A DNA stretch of 5,387 nucleotides from assembly GCA_039179915.1 (NCBI GenBank), contig JBCDEF010000189.1, forward strand, positions 1-5,387, read 5' to 3'. Below, in pieces: positions 1-5,387 of the stretch. The notes below the pieces were generated by a model. That model was given only the letters and a program-made list of their open reading frames with translations, was not told the origin of the DNA and searched no databases. Numbering within the stretch: position 1 is the stretch's first letter; each line of letters begins with the position of its first letter. The translations under genes and the position numbers were made by a program. The DNA comes from JANQQZ01 sp039179915 (lineage in GTDB: Bacteria > Planctomycetota > Phycisphaerae > Phycisphaerales > UBA1924).

Positions 1-241
1 CCCGGCCGAAAAACGGCTCGTGGCGGATCTCGGCGAGCTGCTCCCCGATGTCGCGAACATCGAGGGGCTTTGCTTCGGACCATCGCTGGCCGACGGCACG
101 CGAACGCTGCTGCTGGTGAGCGATTCGAATTTCACGCCGGGGGTTGCCACGGTGGTCTCGGCGCTTGCGATCGAGGCCGACGGCGGGGTGCTCCGGCCGG
201 TGCAGATCGAGTTTGCGCGGTCGTCGCTGGACGATGGCTGA
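1..241 (+). CDS. Esterase-like activity of phytase family protein, C-terminal end (5' partial)
   Basis: The reading frame is open from position 2 to the TGA at 239-241 and enters from outside the window, so only about the last 79 residues are seen. A GTG at 20 lies in frame, but the coding sense continues upstream of it (P-A-E-K-R-L), so it is not taken as the start. The visible part carries the hallmark C-terminal block of PF13449-type proteins: NIEGLCFGP, then a spacer ending in DGTR, then LLLVSDSNF, followed by a beta-strand-like segment. Members of this family are predicted beta-propeller-like, often exported proteins annotated as phytase-like esterases or phosphatases; their substrates are mostly unknown. 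The next gene, 16 nt downstream on the same strand, is a complete member of the same family, so the two are probably co-transcribed paralogues. The family call rests on the conserved block only; signal peptide and active site lie outside the window. Confidence 0.8.
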   Translation, partial: PAEKRLVADLGELLPDVANIEGLCFGPSLADGTRTLLLVSDSNFTPGVATVVSALAIEADGGVLRPVQIEFARSSLDDG

Positions 242-245
242 GAGA

Positions 246-251
246 AAGGGA
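246..251 (+). promoter_or_regulatory. Ribosome binding site supporting the start at 258
   Basis: AAGGGA lies 6 nt before the ATG at 258 and matches the AAGGAG consensus at five of six positions. It favours 258 over the in-frame ATG at 234, which has no comparable motif and would overlap the preceding stop codon by 8 nt. It sits just after the upstream gene's stop, as expected for translational coupling in an operon. Confidence 0.55.
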
Positions 252-257
252 AGCCTG

Positions 258-1481
258 ATGGGCGTGTTTCGTGGGATGGTTGCCGGGCTTGTGCTCGTCG
301 GTGCGGTTGGGGCCTCGGGGCAGTCGATCGAGAAGCTCGGCGCGTTCGAAGTGCCGGGGCTGGCTCGGATCGGCGGGATGGCCTTTAGCGGCATCTCCGG
401 CATCGATTTCGACCCGCAGTCCGGCCTGGGCATCGTTGTGAGCAACGACACGGGCACGCGGCACCCGGTCCGGTTCATGGCCGTTACAGCGGTGATGGAC
501 TCCGACGAGCTGGTGCACTTCGCGCCGCTGCGGGCTCAGGCGCTCAACAACCCGGATGGGTCGGTGTTCGCGCCCGGGCTGCACCGGCCCGGCGCGGTGC
601 GGATCATCCCGGCGGACCCGATCGGCGATGAGCCGTATCTGGTCTGGGCGAGCGAGGGCGTGCCGGGGACGGGCGAGCCCGCGGGCGTGTACGAGATGTG
701 CACCGGTGCGACGCACATGGACGGCTATCAGCTTTCGCCGTACATGACCGCGCTGCCAGGGTCGCAGGGCCCGCGGGACGACCGGGCGTACGAGTCGCTC
801 GCGCTGATGCCGGACCACTCGCTGATCGCGGCGACCGCGCAGCCGCTGTTCCAGGACGGCCCGGTAGTTATGCGGGGCGCTGGTTCGGGACCGGTCCGGC
901 TTGTGCATCTGGACTACTGGTCTGCGTCGACGATGCACGAGTACGTGTATGTGCTCGATGAGCCGCCCGCCGATGCGCCTGAGGGTGCCGAGCGGTCGCT
1001 GGTCGAGCTGGTTGCGATCAATGAGAAAGAACTGCTGGCGATCGAATCGATCATGGTGCCGGGGCAGCGTCGTTCGCCGCGTGCGGACACAGAGCTGTAC
1101 ATCGTCTCGCTGGAGAACGCGACGGATGTTCGCGGTGTTTCGTCGCTGTCAGATGGCGACTCGGCGTACCGCCCGGTGGCGAAGCGGAAGCTGGGTGACT
1201 CGGCATCGCTCGGGCTGCCCGACGCGCGGTTCGCCGCGGGCACGTTCTGGCACGAGCTGGACGACGGCCGTCAGGGGCTGCTGCTGATCAGCGACAACGC
1301 GAATGATGCCTACCGGCCGACGCACGTGGTCGGGCTGGCGGTCGATGGGCTGGAGCCGGTGCGGCCGTTCACGAAAGCGGGCGAGCGTGAGCCGGGCGTG
1401 ACGCCGGGCCCGCACCGGTTCGAGCCGGCGCGGTACGGGCCTTGGGTTCCGCCTTCGGCGCGGGCCACGGCGAACCGGTAG
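258..1481 (+). CDS. Secreted esterase-like activity of phytase family protein
   Basis: The product is 407 residues. It begins with a signal peptide: a short basic start (MGVFRG), a hydrophobic stretch over residues 7-19, and a plausible signal peptidase I site after A19-S20-G21, so export is expected. The rest resembles PF13449 proteins in order: FSGISGIDFDP (43-53) followed by a VSND segment (61-64); RAYESLALMPD (176-186) with a following QPLFQDGP (195-202); a paired YVYVLDEPP (229-237) and LVELVAINEKELLAIES (248-264); ELYIVSLENATDV (279-291); and a C-terminal GLLLISDNAND (340-350). Such proteins are called phytase-like esterases; the true substrate is not known. Compared with the partial paralogue upstream, the NIEG motif of the C-terminal block is replaced by a divergent sequence (around 323-332), so the copies have drifted. 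The start at 258 is chosen for its Shine-Dalgarno; ATG 234 is possible and would lengthen the n-region by 8 residues. It is probably the last gene of its operon, since guaB converges 14 nt later. Confidence 0.82.
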   Translation: MGVFRGMVAGLVLVGAVGASGQSIEKLGAFEVPGLARIGGMAFSGISGIDFDPQSGLGIVVSNDTGTRHPVRFMAVTAVMDSDELVHFAPLRAQALNNPDGSVFAPGLHRPGAVRIIPADPIGDEPYLVWASEGVPGTGEPAGVYEMCTGATHMDGYQLSPYMTALPGSQGPRDDRAYESLALMPDHSLIAATAQPLFQDGPVVMRGAGSGPVRLVHLDYWSASTMHEYVYVLDEPPADAPEGAERSLVELVAINEKELLAIESIMVPGQRRSPRADTELYIVSLENATDVRGVSSLSDGDSAYRPVAKRKLGDSASLGLPDARFAAGTFWHELDDGRQGLLLISDNANDAYRPTHVVGLAVDGLEPVRPFTKAGEREPGVTPGPHRFEPARYGPWVPPSARATANR

Positions 1482-1495
1482 CCGGGCAGCCCAAT

Positions 1496-3136
1496 TCAGC
1501 CGAGCTGGTCGGACATGTAGTTGGGCGACTCTTTGGTGATGCGGATGTCGTGGGGGTGGTTCTCGACGATGGTCGCGCCGCTGACCCGGGTGAACTGCGA
1601 GTGCTCGTGGAGCTGGGCGATGGTCGAGCAGCCGAGGTAGCCCAGGGTCGAGCGGACGCCGCCGACGAGCTGGTAGACAAACTCGGCGAGCGAGCCTCGA
1701 TACGGCACGAGGCCCTCGACGCCTTCGGGAACGAACTTTGGGGCGGCCTTGCCGGCGTCGTCGAGCTTGTCGGCCTGGGCGTAGCGGTCGGCGGAGCCGG
1801 CGTTCATGGCGCCCTCGGAGCCCATGCCGCGGTAGCTCTTGTAGCGTCGGCCGTGGCTGATCACGAGCTCGCCGGGGGATTCGTCGAGGCCGGCGAAGAG
1901 CGAGCCGAGCATAACGGTGTCGGCGCCCGCGGCCAGGGCCTTGGAGATATCGCCCGAGGCACGGATGCCGCCATCGGCGATGACGGGCACATCCCGGCCG
2001 GTCGCGGCGACGCCGGCGATCGCGTTCATGATCGCCGAGACCTGGGGTACGCCGACGCCGGTGACGACGCGTGTGGTGCAGATCGAGCCCGGGCCGATGC
2101 CGACCTTGATCGCGTCGGCGCCGGCTTCGACGAGGTCGCGGGCGCCCTCTGCGGTGGCGACGTTGCCGGCGATAATCTCGATGTCGGCGAGCCGCTTGGC
2201 TTCGCGGACGGTTTCGAGGACGTTTTCGCTGTGGCCGTGGGCGGTGTCGATCGTGATGACATCGACGCCGGCGGCGAGGAGCGCCTCGATGCGGTCGAAC
2301 TGGCGGACGCCGACGGCGGCGCCGCATCGCAGCCGGCCGCGGCTGTCGGTGTTGGCGCGGGGGAACTGGCTGAGGCGTTCGATGTCGCGCATCGTGATCA
2401 CGCCGGCGAGTGTCCGGTCCTGGTCGACAAGCAAGAGCTTCTCGACCTTGCCCTTGTTGAGGATGTCCTCGGCCTCGGCGAGCGTGGTCTCGGGGCTGGC
2501 GGTGACCAGGTTGGCGCTGGTCATGACCTCGCGGACGGGTGTGGACTCGTCGCCGACGAATTTCAGATCGCGCCGGGTGAGGATGCCGACGACTTTGCCC
2601 TTGCCGCTGTGGCGGACGCTGACCGAGCCCGAATCGGTCACCGGGAAGCCCGAGACGTGGTGGCGTCGCATCAGCTCGCGAGCTCGGCCGACGGTGTCAG
2701 TTGGGCCGAGGGTGATCGGGTCGGTGATGACGCCGTTGGCCGATCGTTTGACCTTGGTGACCTCGCGGGCCTGGACCTCGGGGGGCAGGTTCTTGTGGAT
2801 GATGCCGATGCCGCCCTCCTGAGCGAGGGCGATCGCCAGTGCGGACTCGGTGACGGTGTCCATCGGGGCCGAGATGAGCGGGATGCCAAGGCGGATGTTG
2901 GCGGTCAGGCGTGCGGAGACGTCGGTTTCGCTGGGGACGACGCCGCTGCGGCGTGGGACGAGCAGCACGTCGTCGAAGGTGATGCCGTCGGCCTGGATCT
3001 TGGTGAAGGGATCCCGCTTCCAGTCGGGGGCCGCCGAGGCACCGGGTGAGCCGGTCCGCGATACGGTCTGATCGACCGCCTGAACAACAGAATCGTGCCC
3101 GGGTTCGGCGTCGTGACGAGCGATACGTGTTCCCAT
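1496..3136 (-). CDS. guaB: IMP dehydrogenase GuaB with N-terminal extension
   Basis: Cytoplasmic IMP dehydrogenase oxidises IMP to XMP with NAD+, the first committed and rate-limiting step of GMP synthesis; it works as a tetramer or octamer. The 546-residue product shows the full family plan. The barrel starts at GITFDDVLLVP (51-61). Two CBS domains lie between about 136 and 255. The NAD-side IDTAHGHS is at 296-303. The catalytic loop GPGSICTTRVVTGVGVPQ (348-365) has the nucleophile Cys353. Phosphate-binding ADGGIRASGDI is at 387-397, followed by SYRGMGSEGAM (434-444), the flap Arg451-Tyr452 and KFVPEGVEG. The C-terminus retains ITKESPNY. Nothing essential is missing. Two oddities: about 48 residues precede the barrel where E. 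coli GuaB has only a few, and CBS1 carries a short Ser/Gly/Lys-rich insertion (about 169-180). The start is fixed: an in-frame stop lies 10 codons upstream, and no ATG, GTG or TTG occurs in frame between codon 1 and Met92. No strong Shine-Dalgarno precedes it. Confidence 0.97.
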   Translation of the reverse strand: MGTRIARHDAEPGHDSVVQAVDQTVSRTGSPGASAAPDWKRDPFTKIQADGITFDDVLLVPRRSGVVPSETDVSARLTANIRLGIPLISAPMDTVTESALAIALAQEGGIGIIHKNLPPEVQAREVTKVKRSANGVITDPITLGPTDTVGRARELMRRHHVSGFPVTDSGSVSVRHSGKGKVVGILTRRDLKFVGDESTPVREVMTSANLVTASPETTLAEAEDILNKGKVEKLLLVDQDRTLAGVITMRDIERLSQFPRANTDSRGRLRCGAAVGVRQFDRIEALLAAGVDVITIDTAHGHSENVLETVREAKRLADIEIIAGNVATAEGARDLVEAGADAIKVGIGPGSICTTRVVTGVGVPQVSAIMNAIAGVAATGRDVPVIADGGIRASGDISKALAAGADTVMLGSLFAGLDESPGELVISHGRRYKSYRGMGSEGAMNAGSADRYAQADKLDDAGKAAPKFVPEGVEGLVPYRGSLAEFVYQLVGGVRSTLGYLGCSTIAQLHEHSQFTRVSGATIVENHPHDIRITKESPNYMSDQLG

Positions 3137-3144
3137 GAGATAGT
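3113..3144 (+). promoter_or_regulatory. Candidate plus-strand promoter for the debranching enzyme gene
   Basis: The plus strand holds TGAGATAGT at 3136-3144, an extended -10 form (TGn followed by GATAGT, four of six matches to TATAAT). GTGACG at 3113-3118 matches TTGACA at four of six, but the 20-nt spacing is longer than ideal. Transcription would start near 3151, giving a leader of roughly 65 nt. The element abuts the guaB start codon and overlaps the minus-strand -10, so the two divergent promoters could compete. This is a weak motif call. Confidence 0.28.
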
Positions 3145-3170
3145 CTCGCGGGCGTGGCGGGGTGTGTCAA
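3140..3170 (-). promoter_or_regulatory. Predicted guaB promoter, positioned for a leaderless mRNA
   Basis: On the minus strand a perfect -35 consensus TTGACA occupies 3170-3165. Seventeen nt further is GAGACT (3147-3142), and at 19 nt GACTAT (3145-3140); each matches TATAAT at three positions, including the second A and last T. The first option ends 5 nt before the guaB ATG (3136), so transcription would begin at or next to the start codon. The -35 match is directly seen; the -10 is weak, and sigma-70-like recognition in this organism is assumed. Confidence 0.5.
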
Positions 3171-3215
3171 GCCCGGCGAGGGCACCGCATCGCAGGCACG
3201 GGGATGGGGACGGGC

Positions 3216-5357
3216 ATGATCAGCGAATTGCGGGATGTCGACGCGTCGCGGCTGCTGGCGGGTACGGGTGTGGTGATCGAGCCGGGGTCGGCCGAGGATC
3301 GCGCCCGGCTCGCGGAGCAGGAGTGGCTGCTGACCGATGGGCTGGGCGGGTTCGCGATGGGCACGGTCGGCGGCGTGCCGACGCGGCGGTACCACGGGCT
3401 GCTGATCGCCAGCCGGCAGCCCCCGCTGCGGCGTGTGCTCGCGCTGCACTCGCTCAACGAAGTGGTCTGGGTGCACCCCGACGACCCGCGGTGCCGGCCG
3501 GTCGACCTGACATCGTCGGCTTTTGCCGATGGGACCCGGCTCGAGGGCGGCAGCGAGCGGCTGGTGCGGTTCGAGCTGATGCCCGGCGGCGCCAACGAAG
3601 CCCGCTGGACGTATGACCTTGGCAACGGGGGGCGGCTGATCAAGCGGCTGATGCTGCACGAATTGGCATCGGCGGCGTCGGTGCGGTACGAGGCTTCGGG
3701 TGTGCGGGCGTGGATCGAGGTCCGCCCGCTGCTGGGGCTGCGTGATTTCCACGGGCTGAACGCGGATGAGGACGGGGCAGTTCGCGTGACGCACGCGGCC
3801 GACGATCGCAGCCTGTGGGTCGCGAGGCACGACCTGGAGACCTCGCTCGAACTGACCGAGGGGACCGGCGGCTCGTTGAAGGTCGGCCCGCACTGGTGGC
3901 ACGGGCTTCGGTACGAGCACGAGGCGGACCGTGGGTTCGAGTGCGTCGAGCAGCTGTTCTCGCCGGGCTCGGTGCACCTTGGGCTGCACGAGCCGGCGGG
4001 GCTGCGTGTGGTTTTGGGTGAGCCTGGGTCGTCGGCGGGGCGCGTGGACGACGACGGGCGGTCGGGCCGGCTGCGGGGCGCGATCGAGGCATCGGTGGGC
4101 GACAGCGGGGAGTCGGCCGATGACGGACGGGTGGCCGCGCTCGCGGTGGCGGCGGACCAGTTTGTGGTGCGGCGTGCGGCGACGCCTGAGCTGGCGCGGG
4201 CCGAGTCGTCGCTGGTGACGATCATCGCGGGCTACCCGTGGTTCGGCGATTGGGGGCGCGACAGCATGATCGCGCTGCCGGGGCTGCTGCTGGCCACGGG
4301 CCGGTTCGACGAGGCGGCGCGGGTTCTGGAGACGTTTGCCGGCGCGCAGCGGGACGGGCTGGTGCCCAACCGCTTCGCGGACGACGGCGGCGAGCCGGAG
4401 TACAACACGGCCGACGCGAGCCTGTGGTTCCTGCACGCGTGCTGCGCGTTTCACGCGGCGGCGCCGTCGGGGCCGGAGGTCGATGCGCTGATGCGCGATG
4501 TGCTGGTGCCCGCGTGCTTGGACGTGGTCGAGGGCTACATGCACGGCGCGCTGGGGGGGATCGGCGTGGACGCGGGCGACGGGCTGGTGTTTGCCGGCGA
4601 CGAGTCGACGCAGCTGACCTGGATGGACGCGGCCCGCGATGGCGTGGTCTTCACGCCCCGGCATGGCAAGCCGATCGAGCTGCAGGCGCTCTGGTGCCAC
4701 GGGCTGCGGTCGCTGGCGGCCGTTGTGGAGGGCTGGGACCGCGCGGTCGCAGACGGGCTGCGGGAACGGGCGGAGCGGACCGCGGCAAGCACGCGGGACC
4801 GGTTCTGGTCCGACCGGCTCGGTTGCTTCATGGACTGCCTCCGGCCGATCGATGGAGGCGGCTGGGAAGCCGTCGAGGAGATCCGGCCGAACCAGCTGTT
4901 TGCGTGCAGTCTGGAGCACGGACCGGCGGATTCGGCGCAGCGGGCGTCGGCGGTGCGGGTCTGCCTGGATCGTCTCTGGACGCCGCACGGCATGCGTACG
5001 CTCGACCCGGCGGACGCGAACTACCGCGGCCGGTACGCGGGGCCGATGATGGAGCGGGACGCGGCGTACCACACGGGCACGGCCTGGCCGTGGCTTCTGG
5101 GGCCGATGGCCGAGGCCGTGCTGCGGGCGGGAGCGTTCAGTGCCGAGTCGTGCCGGGCTGCCCGCGGCGTCGTCGCGCCGATGATCGACGCCATGCTCGG
5201 TACTGACGCGCCGGCGCCGGGGCAGATGTTTGAGGTCTACGACGGCGACACGGACCAGCAGCGACCGGGCGGCTGCCCGGCGCAGGCCTGGTCGGTCTCG
5301 GAGGCGCTCCGCGTGCTGACGCTCGTTCGTCGGGCGGAAGCGTCGCGCGTCGTGTAG
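3216..5357 (+). CDS. Amylo-alpha-1,6-glucosidase (glycogen debranching enzyme, GH133 type)
   Basis: The product, 713 residues from this start, is predicted to hydrolyse the alpha-1,6-linked glucose stubs at glycogen branch points in the cytoplasm. It has the two-part layout of bacterial GDE proteins. The N-terminal domain (PF12439-type) opens with EWLLTDGLGGF (36-46) and GVPTRRYHGLL (53-63). The C-terminal (alpha/alpha)6 catalytic domain (PF06202-type) runs from about 316, with GYPWFGDWGRDSMIALPG (339-356), PNRFADDGGEPEYNTADASL (384-403), FAGDESTQLTWMDA (459-472), IRPNQLFA (556-563), TPHGMRTLDP (589-598), YHTGTAWPWLLGP (618-630) and a terminal GCPAQAWSVSEALR (686-699). By analogy with eukaryotic debranching enzyme, Asp349 of GRDS is the likely general acid and Glu673 of MFEVYDGD the likely base; this assignment is inferred. 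The separate 4-alpha-glucanotransferase domain of eukaryotic enzymes is absent, as usual in this bacterial family. In-frame starts at ATG 3204 and GTG 3162 are possible; ATG 3216 is preferred, with a purine-rich GGGGA 5 nt upstream, but weakly. No other glycogen gene is adjacent within the window. Confidence 0.93.
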   Translation: MISELRDVDASRLLAGTGVVIEPGSAEDRARLAEQEWLLTDGLGGFAMGTVGGVPTRRYHGLLIASRQPPLRRVLALHSLNEVVWVHPDDPRCRPVDLTSSAFADGTRLEGGSERLVRFELMPGGANEARWTYDLGNGGRLIKRLMLHELASAASVRYEASGVRAWIEVRPLLGLRDFHGLNADEDGAVRVTHAADDRSLWVARHDLETSLELTEGTGGSLKVGPHWWHGLRYEHEADRGFECVEQLFSPGSVHLGLHEPAGLRVVLGEPGSSAGRVDDDGRSGRLRGAIEASVGDSGESADDGRVAALAVAADQFVVRRAATPELARAESSLVTIIAGYPWFGDWGRDSMIALPGLLLATGRFDEAARVLETFAGAQRDGLVPNRFADDGGEPEYNTADASLWFLHACCAFHAAAPSGPEVDALMRDVLVPACLDVVEGYMHGALGGIGVDAGDGLVFAGDESTQLTWMDAARDGVVFTPRHGKPIELQALWCHGLRSLAAVVEGWDRAVADGLRERAERTAASTRDRFWSDRLGCFMDCLRPIDGGGWEAVEEIRPNQLFACSLEHGPADSAQRASAVRVCLDRLWTPHGMRTLDPADANYRGRYAGPMMERDAAYHTGTAWPWLLGPMAEAVLRAGAFSAESCRAARGVVAPMIDAMLGTDAPAPGQMFEVYDGDTDQQRPGGCPAQAWSVSEALRVLTLVRRAEASRVV

Positions 5358-5358
5358 C

Positions 5359-5387
5359 TCAGGCGTGCTTGGCCTGTTCGCTGTTGA
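5359..5387 (-). CDS. Possible C-terminal codons of a convergent gene (partial)
   Basis: On the minus strand the last 29 bases read, after a partial codon, N-S-E-Q-A-K-H-A followed by TGA (5361-5359). The mixed polar, alanine-containing tail is plausible for a protein C-terminus, and the stop would sit 1 nt beyond the debranching enzyme's stop, similar to the tight stop-to-stop packing at 1481/1496. Eight codons are too few to prove coding, and no function can be suggested. Confidence 0.25.

Noticed and set aside
144..257. Extending the second phytase-like gene upstream to the ATG at 144
   Set aside because: It would overlap the preceding gene by almost 100 nt with an Arg-rich, non-conserved tail and would bury the signal peptide internally. 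The Shine-Dalgarno before 258 explains the start better.
1484..1492. GGGC-A-GCCC inverted repeat as a terminator
   Set aside because: The arms are 4 bp with a single-base loop, which cannot form a hairpin, and no T run follows on either strand.
1442..3049. A 535-codon open frame on the plus strand opposite guaB
   Set aside because: It lies antisense to an unmistakable guaB, and its translation is a low-complexity Ala/Gly/Asp/Val-rich product with no recognisable motif. This is the usual artefact of GC-rich third positions.
3162..3215. GTG at 3162 as the start of the debranching enzyme
   Set aside because: It would add an Arg/Gly-rich stretch not expected before the GDE N-terminal domain and has no ribosome binding site. 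ATG 3216 (or 3204) is more credible, though not proved.
2697..5072. A 791-codon open frame on the minus strand spanning guaB and the debranching enzyme
   Set aside because: The product is Arg/Pro/His/Gln-rich with no domain, overlaps two conserved genes in other frames or strands, and includes the divergent promoter region.
5358..5387. Terminator after the debranching enzyme
   Set aside because: The 30 bases after the stop codon show no stem-loop or T run; if a terminator exists it lies beyond the window.

Overview
The window is a GC-rich, gene-dense bacterial chromosome segment. Codons end mostly in G or C, and long spurious ORFs lie antisense to nearly every real gene. It carries the 3' end of one gene, three complete genes, and possibly the last few codons of another gene at the right edge. 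The lineage cannot be proved from the sequence. High GC, a stand-alone guaB, a bacterial-type glycogen debranching enzyme and tandem phytase-like esterase genes would fit a planctomycete (perhaps Phycisphaerae-like), but this is a low-confidence guess. No phage, insertion sequence, CRISPR array, tRNA or rRNA is visible.

Layout, left to right. (1) Positions 1-241 (+) hold the C-terminal end of an 'esterase-like activity of phytase' protein (PF13449-type). (2) After 16 nt, 258-1481 (+) encodes a second, complete member of the same family with a signal peptide. The pair looks like a tandem duplication in one transcription unit. (3) Convergent to it, with only 14 nt between the stop codons, is guaB (IMP dehydrogenase), 3136-1496 (-), with all catalytic motifs, two CBS domains and an unusual 48-residue N-terminal extension. 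(4) Divergent from guaB across 79 nt is a GH133-type amylo-alpha-1,6-glucosidase (glycogen debranching enzyme), 3216-5357 (+). (5) The last 29 bases can be read on the minus strand as the end of a further convergent gene.

The genes do not form one pathway. The left pair is probably exported esterase/phosphatase-like enzymes of unknown substrate, guaB is housekeeping purine synthesis, and the debranching enzyme serves glycogen turnover. The most informative non-coding stretch is the guaB/debranching-enzyme divergent region. A good minus-strand TTGACA places the predicted guaB transcription start at or next to its ATG, suggesting a leaderless mRNA, and a candidate plus-strand extended -10 overlaps it. 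I found no convincing new biological system; the findings are modest and mainly concern gene starts, promoter architecture and paralogy.
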